Origin: Apiosordaria backusii
Lineage: Eukaryota > Ascomycota > Sordariomycetes > Sordariales > Lasiosphaeriaceae
Reading direction: 5' to 3'
Assembly (NCBI GenBank): GCA_030549205.1
Contig: JAUKTV010000004.1
Location: 1,364,001 to 1,428,000 of the forward strand
Length of the DNA stretch: 64,000 nucleotides
Below are positions 21,601-31,711 of this stretch, piece after piece. Numbering within the stretch: position 1 is the stretch's first letter; the number at the start of each line of letters is the position of its first letter. The position numbers and the translations under genes were made by a program. The notes below the pieces were generated by a model. The model made no database searches. It was given only the letters and a program-made list of their open reading frames with translations, and was not told the origin of the DNA.

Positions 21601-23298
21601 AATGACCAGGAGGAGGAAGAAAAGAAAAAAGAAAACATTTTGCTATTCAGGTTTGGGTTTGGTGACGTGTTGGACAAGCTTCTAGCCTTCGACAATCTGG
21701 CTGACTTGAAGGCGATTCTGCGCAGGTTCCGGGATGAGGTCACCAAATCAGAAGCAGAAGTCGCACCTCTGGGACAGCCAATCACAAAAACAAGCTCGAA
21801 GTCGACCACAAAAACAAGCTCCCAGTCAACTGCAAAAGCTAGTTCAAAATCAGTCACAAAAGGAACCCCAAAGCCAAACCCAGAATCAAGTTCCCCCCCG
21901 GAATTTGACAGTCCTACTGCCGGAGCGTTGGCGCGCCAGGCGGCGCATCGTCAAAAGCAGGCACAAGCCTCGAGAGATGAGGACAGTCTACCACAGTTCG
22001 ATGGGCCCCACGAAGGATCGCTCAGGGGAGGTGCTGGCAGAGCGGTCTCGGAGACCCCTCTGCCAGGTTCGCCCAGATTCAACTCATCAAAAGAGGACTA
22101 TGAGCTCAACTGGCGAGCCCGTCGCCTCGGGGAATACCGACAACACCTAGAGAGAACGGCGGAAAACCATACAAAGCGTAACGACCCAGGCAGCGCTGCC
22201 ACAGTAATCAAGGAAAGTAAGAAAGTCGCAGAAATAGAGTACTACTGGATCACCTGGAAACGCAGATGTAACCAGGTGCTCGACCGCGGAATACAAGCCA
22301 GCGCCGGGGGAGAGGTGCCTCGCCCTCCAACACCTGCTTGGTATCCAGATATTCACATCCATCCTCTGGCTGTCCATGGAGAAACCGAGCGGTATCTGGA
22401 CCTCCTCGCCCGCTTCAACAAAAGGCAAGAGGGGCTGGAGAGCACAAGCGTGCAAGAGCCGAGAAAGCTAGCCCCGCAACAACGTGCACCCCTCAAGGCG
22501 CCAGTTCCTCAGATCAGCTCGTCCACCGAAGTGTCGGAAGACGAGGAAGGCAATCCTCTCCCTCCCCGGAAGAGCACCAAAGTGGTAAAACAACCAGGCC
22601 TTCCCAGCCAAGCCAAACAAGCCAAGCAGCCAGCCCTTGCAAAGCAACCAGACCTTCCAATCCAAACCAAACAGGCAGAGCAACCAAGCCCTGGGAAGCG
22701 AAGCAAATCGCCACGGGCCAAATCCACTCAACAGCCGCCCGCGTCCCCAGATGAGTATGAGCGGATTGAGGAGGAGGAGAGCGAGGAGGAGGCGGTGCTG
22801 GGGGATCCGGATGATAGCGAGGTGCCAGACTCAGAAGAGGAATATGACGATTTTTCAGACAGTGATTTGCCCGAGGATCTCACCACCAGCACCAACATTG
22901 GCGGTCCCAAGCCGGGGCCGGGGCCGGTGCCAGCCGCCGGTGGGAAGAGGCGTCGAGAAGATGATAGTGAAGGAATCGTGTCAGAACTACCACCTGCCAA
23001 GCTCCAGAGAACCGACTCTGACGAGGATGATGGTTCAGGTCCCGTGCCAGGGCCAAAGCCAGCCGCTGGGGGAAAGAGGCGTCGAGAAGATGATAGTGAA
23101 GGAATTGTGTCAGAACTACCACCTGCCAAGCTCCAGAGAACCGACTCTGACGAGGATGATGGTCCAGGTCCCGGGCCAGGGCCAAAGCCAGCCGCTGGGG
23201 GAAAGAGGCGTCGAGAAGATGATAGTGAAGGAATCGTGTCAGAACTACCACCTGCCAAGCTCCAGAGACCAAACTCTGACGACGACGACGGCGAGTAA
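18625..23298 (+). CDS. Large intronless protein with tandem Ulp1/C48-like protease modules, second one Cys-less
   Basis: A 1,557-aa single-exon gene with a good ATG context (CAAAATGGCG). Residues about 150-400 resemble a Ulp1/SENP (C48) cysteine protease: His256 in HWMVFIL, Asp278 in FFMDSMD, Gln352 and Cys358 in TQGDGFSCSLQC. Residues about 590-760 form a second module of the same plan: His649 in KHWAVIL, Asp666 in FYDSD, but HWDSGLFAL has Ser720 where the protease Cys should be, and the Gln position is also lost. After that come a predicted coiled coil (about 890-980), Lys/Ser/Thr-rich low-complexity segments, acidic stretches and three C-terminal copies of a 43-residue repeat containing KRRREDDSEG, a likely nuclear localisation signal. 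A SUMO or ubiquitin-like target is inferred. The family is assigned from the catalytic pattern only. Confidence 0.7.
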   Translation: MANRNDPLPVFSPPLDLPDEVLADFGHPLQAPPKTKEWRLTYPLQECNLRDVFSKPLYRQYLGSSEPQGQLASNLIENYRIVAHPEIDKFPDSEKNEEYNDEDEDQRETLRSLRNCHNGLYVARGGTVPMTSNGWLSSDEMHSLANRLLHWVQQDKRARLGSGPGKPTDAKKARWWICPAEAHMFAYSYRGKNHDGTETFVVEGEHKQPILDSTGDSTGDSVPVAKSLWRDTVHVKSRDRFNQATFTVHFAMGEQHWMVFILHKPNDPKKDWNAFFMDSMDQPCHDLKKYPDAQFRNRKRRQGAEKGFHEWLTKNFPNEERLQNCMGSAGVPIGSHPDKPALVFHFRKVPTQGDGFSCSLQCILNVLAFIRYESWGWDMIPYFRNLGPIHVVPVISRILHNIMGISVGDNTDSNYFHDIIRGYEGDLNAYNLTHREVFQKRAAKKAEEEAKKKKNAKQRVEKRRALHLGGERIIKLLEQAGLPVYSVEQYLPPDRAPDVAALFSRLLDLPNPELFPTEIHGKSPEGAGPSGPRMTTDTFQAFKHYEQALRDIRNGQPIQKNGIVPLALRQLAALQAYNTTRGSYSKGSWFILPTPYILTVGEPGTSHLVRLGESDDRDDGFYYSRGRHRERFDKSTDTIHFVFWEKTKHWAVILRQTKTGNTAFYDSDSTFEAQNFKGRWQEAKAALGEWLRHNDIKSTDTAKDIVVKARPSASESHWDSGLFALLNLVSRHHYDVFGWHQLPLQAFPEHTSIACRRAQVRALHNLVGLKMHEGEDKDKDYKSPTQPRFAYVSHPQFVNKRWDGRNERDNAIALLRPPVASKKRSPPQEPQANSTQQEKGEAAKKVKRVQEVGEGEGHGPRGNDPSPETARSIPQSGTSPSESQVDKEGKCQREKAQLAEENLDLLEIIQGDEQEISRLERTISAMRKEILRTRTTLHQADLNEKNVIWATEGMIENYKNQRADARKAVLPFELWRDREFGRPDDGIRRKKTNDQEEEEKKKENILLFRFGFGDVLDKLLAFDNLADLKAILRRFRDEVTKSEAEVAPLGQPITKTSSKSTTKTSSQSTAKASSKSVTKGTPKPNPESSSPPEFDSPTAGALARQAAHRQKQAQASRDEDSLPQFDGPHEGSLRGGAGRAVSETPLPGSPRFNSSKEDYELNWRARRLGEYRQHLERTAENHTKRNDPGSAATVIKESKKVAEIEYYWITWKRRCNQVLDRGIQASAGGEVPRPPTPAWYPDIHIHPLAVHGETERYLDLLARFNKRQEGLESTSVQEPRKLAPQQRAPLKAPVPQISSSTEVSEDEEGNPLPPRKSTKVVKQPGLPSQAKQAKQPALAKQPDLPIQTKQAEQPSPGKRSKSPRAKSTQQPPASPDEYERIEEEESEEEAVLGDPDDSEVPDSEEEYDDFSDSDLPEDLTTSTNIGGPKPGPGPVPAAGGKRRREDDSEGIVSELPPAKLQRTDSDEDDGSGPVPGPKPAAGGKRRREDDSEGIVSELPPAKLQRTDSDEDDGPGPGPGPKPAAGGKRRREDDSEGIVSELPPAKLQRPNSDDDDGE
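22942..23297 (+). repeat. 129-bp tandem repeat, about 2.8 copies, inside the Ulp1-like gene
   Basis: Copies begin at 22942, 23071 and 23200; the last is cut by the stop codon. The period is 43 codons, so frame is kept. Each encodes a basic KRRRE motif, SELPPAKLQR, an acidic DSDEDDG block and a Gly-Pro linker. The copies differ at only a few bases, mostly in the Gly-Pro linker. Confidence 0.9.
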
Positions 23299-23983
23299 CA
23301 TTACCCGTGGGTCGAAGAAAAACCGTTGATGGAGGCATGATGATGTCTCTGTTTTGGGCGGGATACTCGTTTATTTGGGTTCTAGGGCTCTGGAAAATGA
23401 TTGGGGATTTTGTGTTCTTGTTGGTTATTAGTTTCTTTTAAGTGTGTGTTGGAGTCTTAGCGGTGAGTCGGACAATGGTTAAAACAAATTTATTTCTTTT
23501 CAGGGACCTTGGCCAGTTGAGACACTTGCTGTGTTTCCAATTAATATCACGATGTTCTTTTTACTTTGCGACAGGTTCTGTTTATTCTAACCAACTTGAA
23601 TGAATATTCTATCCTATGCTCAGGGTTCATATTGCCTCCAGTTTATTATCCATGGAGGACTCTTGCTGGGAGTGGGCTTCAGGGGGCGAGGGGTTAGGTA
23701 AAAATGCAAAGAAATAGACTATTGGAGTGCAAACCTTTTAATCTTTCTCTCATGCACAGTCAAGTACGCCTAGTCGGGGTATACATCAACTGCCGATATG
23801 ATCACCACCACTTTGCAGCGAGCATGCACATTGCGTTGCATAGCTCCTCCTCAGCTATGCATCTACCAATTTTATCAGTCATCAAGAGCTACCCCGCCCA
23901 TTTCGCAACATTTCTCGGCCATGCTCTTCCCCCTTGCCTTCGATTGACATAATCCTGAACCCATCATCAAGCTGAGATTCCAC
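23298..23983. other. Intergenic, 3' UTR and AKR promoter
   Basis: AT-richer stretch with no supported gene. Confidence 0.5.
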
Positions 23984-25239
23984 ATGGCCTGGCTCAACCA
24001 AAAGGCAAACTCCCCATCCGGCCCTCCAACCGAACTTGGCCGTCTCCGAGTCCTATCCCCCACCGCAGCCATCCGCGTCTCCCCGTTAGCCCTCGGAGGC
24101 GGCAACATAGGCCAAGCATGGAACCAAACTTGGGGTTTGCAGACCAAAGAGCGGGCGTTTGAACTCCTGGATGCGTACCTCGCAGTAAGTCAACCTCCCC
24201 GCCCCTTACCTAGGTATCCAAGCATTCCAACCATGTTCATCCTCACACCCCTACCACCTTACCTTAGGCAGGAGGCAACTTCATCGACACTTCCAACACC
24301 TACCAAGACGGCCAATCCGAGACCTGGATCGGCGAATGGCTTTCCCTCCGCGGGCCCTCCACCCGCGACCGCGTCGTCCTCGCGACCAAATACACCTCCG
24401 ACTTTGATGTCCTCAACTCCCACCACCCTGACCGAAAGAAAGGGCAGTTCGCCAACTGCGCGGGCAACTCCCGGCGATCTCTGCACACCAGCGTCAGAAA
24501 CTCGCTGGAAAGGCTCCAGACGGATTGGATTGACATCTTGTATGTCCACTGGTGGGATTACACTGCCTCCATCGAGGAAGTCATCGACTCGTTGAATATT
24601 CTTGTGCAGCAGGGGAAGGTGCTGTATTTAGGGGTGAGCGATACCCCCGCGTGGATTGTGAGCGCGGCGAATACATATGCGAAAGCTCATGGCAAGGTGG
24701 GATTTAGTGTCTACTCTGGCAAATGGAGCGTGCTGGCAAGGGATGTGGAGAGGGAGATACTGCCTATGTGCAGGGCGTTTGGGATGGCACTTGTGCCGTG
24801 GGGGACGTTGGGAAGTGGGTTTTTGCAGAGTAAGAAACAGATGGAAGAAAGGGAGAAACAGGGGGAGGGGCTGAGGGCTTGGGGGAGGGGGAGGGAGGTT
24901 GAGATGAGTGATGCGTTGGAGAGGGTAGGGGCTGAACATGGGGTCGAGAGCGTGACTTGTGTTGCTTTGGCGTATGTGCTGGCCAAGGCGAAGAGGTTTG
25001 GTGTGCACTGTGTGTATCCTGTGATCGGGGGGAGAAAGGTCGAGCAGTTGATGGAAAATATTCAGGCGTTGAGCCTGGAGCTCACTGATGAGCAAATTAA
25101 GGCGTTGGAGAGCATCAGGGAGTTCGATCTTGGGTTTCCTCACAACTTTATTGGGAGAGATCCGAATATGACGGGGGTTTTGGGGGACTTGACTGCACAG
25201 ACTGTGTACTTGTCATTTCCAGCAACGACAAGAAAGTAA
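23984..25239 (+). CDS. Aldo/keto reductase, AAD / norsolorinic-acid-reductase-like
   Basis: Predicted 390-aa NADPH-dependent aldo/keto reductase. Exons are 23984-24184 and 24268-25239. The fold and tetrad are visible: Asp and Tyr in FIDTSNTYQDG, Lys in VLATKYT, and His in YVHWWDY. The C-terminal cofactor part contains VYPVIGGRKVEQL. The N-terminus (ALGGGNIGQAW) and length match the aryl-alcohol dehydrogenase (AAD14) group, which also includes norsolorinic acid reductases. The acceptor TTAG at 24264-24267 is used, because the AG four bases later breaks the frame. Codon use changes from C-rich to G/T-rich along exon 2. No aflatoxin-type genes lie nearby, so the substrate is open. Confidence 0.88.
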
Positions 25240-25779
25240 GCAGTTGGCTCTTACCATGACTTGGCATCTTAGCATAGTTAGCTCAGTACCTTATTCACTT
25301 GTTCCTCGATAATGGGCACTGCTGTTTCCAGCCCTACCAGGTACCTATGGACACTTATAACATTCCGGCAACCCTTGTCAGGTGCCGGCTTTTCCGCGCC
25401 TTGGTTGAGGCTCAGGCCTTATTCATATCGTCATTGGTGACCTTTGGACACGGTCTTGAGGTTTCATCGATAGATGGAGCCCACCATTGGTCAGATCGGA
25501 TTTAAGCAGCGAAAAGCAGGGGATGTTAAGGTACACACACAGCCCCCCAACCGATCGCCAGCCCCCATTTGCGCCTTCAGGATGCATATCCCGATTATTT
25601 TTATGTTTGCATCCCTGACTGTCGATCAAGCAGATACGCCATGGACCAGTTTGAAGCTGATGTCTTGCCTTGCGATTTTCTCAAGATCGTGTCTTCTTTC
25701 ATCACTTTTTGACAATTTTTGTATGTTTTCGTACTCACGTAGTTGACATTCCCTTTGTATCACCCATCGTTACAGCGCG
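25240..25779. other. Intergenic, kelch gene promoter
   Basis: Nothing recognisable; the last part is probably the leader of the kelch gene. Confidence 0.5.
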
Positions 25780-27766
25780 ATGCCTGCTTCTTCGGGCCGT
25801 CATCGTAGGTCAGGAGTGCTCCGAGCAATTCTGCTCGGAGTTGGAATCCTTCAACTGAATGGAATCGTAGAGGCACAAAGCTTGAAGACATCGGATTCAC
25901 CACACCCAGACAAGTTCGTGCGCCGGGGATTGACAAGAGGTGTGTTACTTTATCCTACCTTGATATCCAAAATGATTCCCGCTAACGCCGAAAAGTGGCA
26001 CGCATCGGGGACTACCTCTACATTGAGGGTGGAGAACTTACACAGCTAATTGGCGATCAGACAAAATTGGAAGAGGGCTCTCAGTCGACCTATCTCAACT
26101 CCACCCTTTCCATTGACATGTCCAAGTCTTGGGACGCTTCCACAGTTCCAATCAGAATAATTGACAACAAAGTCTCCGGAAAACCACCCGCAAGATCTCG
26201 ACCATCGGTCTGGGTAAACCAACAGGATGGATCATTTTACGTTTGGGGTGGCATGGTCTCCTACAAAAAGCAACGCGACATGCCAAGGGTTCCTGAGCTC
26301 TACAAATTTGTGGCCGATGGGTCCGGAGGAGGGAAATGGTCGATCGAAACACCATCCAACCCAGAGTTTCTCCGAATGGTATACCTGACCGAAAAGGCCG
26401 CTTTCGCTGCCACAAATGAGAAAGCCTTCGTATTTGGTGGCGTGGCAGGTGACTGGACTGACCTGACCATCGGATGGGGCCGGACTGAGCTTGTCACAGG
26501 CGCCATCGCCTTCGATATGAAGACCAAAACATTTGAGCAAATAGCCTCAGATGAAACCTCAGTGGGCGCGGTGGCCGAACATATCCCCAACTTCAGTTTT
26601 GGTTCATCGAAACAAGGAGTGATTCTGGTCATGGGTGGATGCACTCCTGAAAAGCGACTCGACGGGAACGGCGAAATTGATTACAGCAAAGTCGAATGCC
26701 AGTCCCTAAATAACCTCACCATATTTGATCCCGAGACAAGACAGAAGCATTATCAAGCTACCACGGGGCCTTCACCACCGACCCCCAGAGAGGGGTTCTG
26801 TGTTGCTGGTTTCTCCACCAAAGAAGGTGGCTATGACATGTAAGTGCCACCTTGAAACCTTGGCACACGAAAGCACTTCTAGAATCGCCACTGACAGCGT
26901 ACCAACCTCAACAGGCTTCTTTTCGGAGGGGAAAACCGAGTACCAGAGACTGATTTCCGCTACGATGACGCTTGGATTCTCAGCCTTCCTGGCTTTGTCT
27001 GGACAAAAGCCCCAAACATGCCCGCTGGACGGAGAGCTTGGCATCACTGCACGCCCGCCGGCAAACGCCAGGTCGTCAGCGTGGGCGGGACAGCTCCAGG
27101 CTGGCGGGAACCGGATATTGCTCCCCAGGGTCTCCTGGTATTCGACATGCCAAGCATGACATGGAAGTACGACTACGATGCCGACGCAGGCGACTATGAA
27201 TCCCCTGCCGTGATTAAGGAGTGGTACAGAAATGGGTCAGTTTCTTCGCATCATACCAACACCAAGAAGGTTTCACTAACCACAAATTTAGATCGTTAAA
27301 CAACGTCCAATGGTCCTCAACAAAACTCCAACAAGTCTTTGCCCCAGGCTCGACAGGAAATCCAGCCACAGACAACAACACAGTGTCTGAACAAACGAGA
27401 ACACCCATCAATATCGGAGCCATAATAGGTGGTGTAATAGGAGGACTCGCAGGTCTAGCTCTCATCGCCGCTGCGATTTGGTATCTTGTCATCCGACGTC
27501 GAAGACGCCAACTTCCCAAGACCAGTTCACATGAGGCCCTGGCAACAAGCGACAAGGACATTTACACTGGAGGACCAATAAACATACCTCTTCAAGAAGC
27601 AGACGGCGGCTGGAAACCGCAAGAGATCTCTTCCAGTAATGGCTATGTCGAGTTGTCGGTGTATTCCCCTGGTCTGAGCCCTGGTCCTCCGCAGTACAGC
27701 ATCAGACCGGCGGGGATGCAGACGCCAATAGAGTTGGATGCACCTGGATACTACGGGAGACAATGA
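25780..27766 (+). CDS. Kelch-repeat single-pass membrane protein
   Basis: Predicted 599-aa protein with exons 25780-25939, 25996-26839, 26915-27235 and 27292-27766. A signal peptide (residues about 10-32) leads to an extracellular kelch beta-propeller: IGDYLYIEGGE, WVNQQDGSFYVWGG, KAFVFGGVAGDW, MLLFGGEN and KRQVVSVGGTAP mark the blades. A transmembrane helix at about 482-508 (IGAIIGGVIGGLAGLALIAA) is followed by RRRRR and a cytoplasmic tail of about 85 residues, so topology is outside to inside. This family is widespread in ascomycetes and mostly uncharacterised; a role at the cell surface or wall is inferred. Each join restores a conserved kelch strand. Confidence 0.85.
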
Positions 27767-28075
27767 TCGGCGTTTTGAAGTTTGGGGGCTGGTATGTGTA
27801 AGGGAGGGCTTTTGTAATATATAGCAGTTGACCCCGTTTGAAACAATGATAAAAAGCGACCACGAAAGAGCTTGTGATCCAGACTGTCTCACGTCGATGG
27901 CATTGGCAGAATCCGGTTCCATGAGCAATCTAGAACACGTAAAATGGTGGGACACGGCCCCCAAGCATGTTGAGCGGCTTATCATTATTGATTGAGAAGT
28001 AGTAAATATCGAAATCATCTAATCACTTGCTTGGTCAAGTGGTAAGGACCTGTCAATTAATCCTCCGCCCCCAAT
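27767..28075. other. Convergent 3' UTR region
   Basis: Lies between the kelch gene (plus) and the SDR gene (minus). A tRNA-like A-box string near 28027 has no matching B box, so I call no gene. Confidence 0.5.
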
Positions 28076-29150
28076 TTAAGCACACTCTTTCCAGTCAACA
28101 AGGGCGTCCTCCCCGAGCTTCTCCTTGATGATCCTCTCGCTCAAGTTGAACAGCGCAATGCCCAACTTCTCATCTGAAGCCTGTGCAGACTCCTTTCCGG
28201 GCGTGTCGGGGTCGTTGAAGTACCATCCGTTCATATTCTCTTCCTCAATCTTGGGCGTCGTCAGCGCCCAAAGAGCACTGTAAGAACCTTGCTCCACGTC
28301 CCGACCAAACGCCAACATGGCCCAAGTGAGAAGTTTTCCAGTGATTCCAGGGTACGCATCCTTCCACTGCTGCTGCATCGCTGTGTTGACCTGAAGTTCG
28401 AGTCGATCATGTCAGCACATCTGTTTATTTTCACGACAACACCTGACCAGAAACAAAACTTACCGCACCGGGGTGCACCGAAACAGCAATAATCCCATCC
28501 TGATTCTCCTTGATCACCTTCCCCGCCAGCCCATACTTTGCAAACAAAATCAGGGCCAGCTTCGTCCTCGCATACAGTTCCGTCGGCCCTAAGCTCTCGT
28601 CGTTAATCTCCTCCAAACTGGCAAAATGCACGTTCTTCGGCGCCCCCCTATGCATCTCGCTCGCCTCAAACACCACCCTCGGCTTGCCCCCCAGCACCTT
28701 ATCCGTCTTCCTCAGAAGCGGCCAAAGCAAATTCACCACATAAAAGTGCCCCAAGAAATTCACTCCAAAATGCCTGTCGATCCCATCCGCATCCAGGCCG
28801 AACTGATTGGTGTTGATTCCCGCCGACAAAACCAAGTAATCCAGTCTATCAAGCGATTTTCTCAAGCCGGTGAAGACCTCCCTGACGTTTTTAAGGGAAC
28901 CAAGATCGCACTCCTTCCACTCGACCTGCGCGTCGGGGGACTCGGACTTGATGGTCGAGATGGCGTCCTTCCCTTGCTCTTCCTTGCGGTTGACCATGAT
29001 GACCCTGCACCCCGCGTTGGCCAGGGCGCGGGAGACCTCGAACCCGATCCCGAGGGCGCCGCCGGTGACGATGGCGACTTTGCCTTGGAGGTTGTCCGGG
29101 TGGACGGGGGTAGGGCCGATGCCAGTGGCGGACTGGAGGATTGATTGCAT
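28076..29150 (-). CDS. Short-chain dehydrogenase/reductase, retinol-dehydrogenase-like
   Basis: Predicted 333-aa NAD(P)-dependent oxidoreductase. Exons are 29150-28464 and 28390-28076 (minus strand). It shows the classical SDR elements: TGGALGIG cofactor-binding motif near residue 30, NRKEE at the end of beta-2 (an Arg that favours NADP), CDLGS, LSAGIN (the NNAG position) and the YxxxK catalytic pair in YARTKLALILFAKY near 193-197. The preceding catalytic Ser is in EASEMHRG. HPGAV after YxxxK is typical of WW-oxidoreductase/retinol-dehydrogenase-like fungal SDRs. The intron lies within the HPGAV motif and its removal keeps it intact. The substrate is unknown. Confidence 0.88.
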
Positions 29151-29882
29151 TTTCGGCTTTTGTCTACTTCCCTCTCGTTTGTTGTTTGTTTAAGTTGTTG
29201 ATTGAGTCTGCAGTGGGTCGTAAGAAGGTGTCAGTATAGTTAGGTGGTCGAAAGTAAGGACAGTGAAAGTCTGATGAAGTTGGGATGAAAAGGATTCAGG
29301 TACATACAAGGACAATGTTTCAAGGTGTAACCCATATATCTCATTCAGGCACCACACAGCAAACAGTCATTATCATCGTGACGTTATCCAAGTCGTTCGG
29401 CTGTCAATTCCGCTGGAGGGTTTGCCCCGGTCATGACATCACCACTTCCCGAAAGGGCAACCACCGTTGAATGTCAAGTGTGGGGCCGTGTGTGGGAACC
29501 AAGCGTCCGTCCCGCTCCGCTCTTCCCCGGGCCGAGCTCCGGCTCGAGTGTCCACCAGACTTTCCGGCACTAAAATCAGTCATCACCTTCCACAAGTAAA
29601 CCATTGACAGATAAATTCAAGTCCACATTGCGCGAGCGCACATAGGTGCAATCGCAATCCCGACCGTGGTGTACATCCAGAATCACGGAATCCGTTCCAA
29701 GCCCTGCTTTCCGCACCATATCATCGTCCCCGCAATTGCGAGTTGGACAAATAGTGCAGAAAATAGGTCTTGGAATCGCGTCTCCATAACCCGAAAGTAC
29801 ATCACTGTTGGGATGCGATGACACCTTCAAGCGCCGACACCAGAAATCTAATCGTACAAACCACTCTCATTCATCACCCCAT
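29151..29882. other. Intergenic, SDR promoter and 3' UTR of the small acidic gene
   Basis: No gene signature seen. Confidence 0.5.
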
Positions 29883-30275
29883 CTAACTCCACCATCGATT
29901 CTTCGGCTTCCCCTCCTCATCCACTTCCTGCTGACTCTGTTCTGCTCCTCCCTCATTACCCTCACCCTCAGCAGCTGGCGCACTTTCCTTTGAGCTGCCC
30001 TCTTCCGCGGCCTATCTCACACCAGTCAGCCACACCATCCCATCAAAACATCATCATCACATCGACCGAAAAGGAACGCAAAAGGAGCAACAAACATCAA
30101 TCTCAGACGCCGGCTTTCCCCCTCCCTCCTTTCCCTCCTCCTCTGTAACAGCAGCGTCCTTCACGTCGGACTCAGAAGAGGAGACGGCGGCTGCTGCATA
30201 CTCAGGCTGCTGCTGTTCATCGGAGGCCTCGGAACCGACTTGCTCCTTGGAGGCAAAGTCAGAACTTGGTGCCAT
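29883..30275 (-). CDS. Small acidic low-complexity protein, unknown
   Basis: Candidate 102-aa protein from two exons, 30275-30096 and 30011-29883. The intron has a GTTTGT donor, a CTGAC branch-like site and a TAG acceptor, and splicing joins two stop-free acidic frames. The product is rich in Glu, Ser, Ala and Gln and ends with KPKNRWWS. I recognise no domain; it is probably disordered and soluble. The ATG at 30275 has a good context (GATCATGGC). An upstream frame (30535-30161, minus) is open and rich in Ser, Thr and Pro, and could be leader sequence with an upstream ORF or a missed exon. Support is coding character and splice sites only. Confidence 0.45.
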
Positions 30276-30989
30276 GATCGCTGAGTCGACGACGGGCGCG
30301 GGGTGTTGTTGCTGCTTCTGGAGATTTGTCTGGCGAGTCTGCTGGGTGGAAGTGCATGTGGTGGTGGTGGTGGTGGTGGGGGTTGGGCTTGAGGGTTGAC
30401 ATTGTTGGCGAGGGGAGTACTATTTGAAGATGAACTGGTGGTGGTACTGGAGGGCGCCCTCAATTGTGGCGGTTGTTGCGCATTCTTCTCTGCTGGAGTC
30501 GTCGTCCAGTGGTGCAACAAGTCGACGTGGTGCATTTTGAACCTGTGTTTTGCTTGTTTCTCTTGTAAACTTTGTGGTCAGATGTTTGTCCTTCATTCCA
30601 AAACCCACGTGTGCATGGTGTTTGTGACTTTTAAAGATGTACATATATTCTTGGTGGAACGAAACTAACGGCTTGGATGAAATCATGGCGGTCGATCAAC
30701 TCCCTTCCCCGACGTTCTCCCAAGCCTTCTTGAGGATTGTCGTTAAAAGCGGGGCACAGACACATCAAATCGGACCATTGATCGAAGGTAACCTGCCAGC
30801 TCAGGCCGTCAGAGCCGAGAATTACAGGTTTTTTTGCTATCTTGTGGCCGGCCATAACGTTTTCCTGGACGCGCGTTGTTTCCATTTTGGTACGCCTCTG
30901 TTCAACACCAGTGGCCAATATCTCGTTACCCGACCGTGAACGCCTGCAACTCGACATAAGACGATTTTCCCACACATACGCCCCCAGTG
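30276..30989. other. Intergenic between the small acidic gene and the Con-6 gene
   Basis: Contains a short CCA/GGT microsatellite near 30356-30382 and the probable leader of the small acidic gene. Nothing else recognised. Confidence 0.45.
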
Positions 30990-31488
30990 CTACTCGACTT
31001 GCTCCCCCATTTCCTGCAATTTCTTGCGATCCCGCTCTTTGGCCTTTTCCGAGACATGCGGGTTTGTAATTGCCGCTTTCAGTCCTCGCACACTGCAAGG
31101 AGCTGTCAGTCACAGGAGGGTGAATAAAGTACGAAGGACGGAGGACTTACACGTTACCCCTGTCCTTGCCGTCGATACTACTATCATCGACTGTTGACGA
31201 CATGCTGGCCGATGGGGCACTGGTTTCCAAATCACCGCTCGATGAGCTTCTTGTTTTCCTTCTGCCGTATGTTTGCGATGCCCGGAAGGAGCTCGATTTT
31301 TCCGGGATCGACTCTTCAGTTGAGGCCTTCTTCGTGTCACTCGAATGCGTGGTGGAAGGTGACGTCTCAACCTGCTCGCCAAACTCCTGTTCCAAAATCT
31401 CTCGGTCCCGCTGCTTCGCCTTCTCTGATACACGGGGGTTGCTGATGGCAGCCCGCAAGCCACGTTCACGATTCCCGGGGTCGGCCAT
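30990..31488 (-). CDS. Con-6 family conidiation protein with two repeats
   Basis: Predicted 146-aa protein, exons 31488-31151 and 31092-30990 (minus strand). Both ends carry the short Con-6 motif. The first copy is RGLRAAISNPRVSEKAKQRD near residues 9-28 and the second is RGLKAAITNPHVSEKAKERD near the C-terminus. The linker between them is Ser/Thr-rich and of low complexity. Con-6 proteins are small hydrophilic proteins that accumulate in conidia of Neurospora and other ascomycetes; their molecular role is not settled. The intron falls just before the second copy, and removing it completes a match to the first, which strongly supports the model. Confidence 0.85.
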
Positions 31489-31711
31489 GTTGCTGTATGT
31501 GATTTGGTCCAAGTCCTAGATCTGGTGGGTGAAGGTATGTCCACTCTCTCTTCTTCCAATCTTATACAATTGCAGTTTACAAACGCCGTAGCTCATGATG
31601 ACATCGTCTTGATCACAAGCCTACGCACTGACAAACGAATGACGTACGCCTCCCTTCCGTGCAAACCCAACGCCAAACACCGAGTGCAATGTCCTTTTCC
31701 TTCATCCCAAC

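Noticed and set aside
22728..23258. Antisense repetitive frame at the end of the Ulp1-like gene
   Set aside because: Its repetition comes from the 129-bp repeat of the sense gene.
28020..28075. tRNA-like string (GCTTGGTCAAGTGGTAAGG)
   Set aside because: It resembles an A box, but no B box (GGTTCGANTCC) or acceptor-stem pairing follows.
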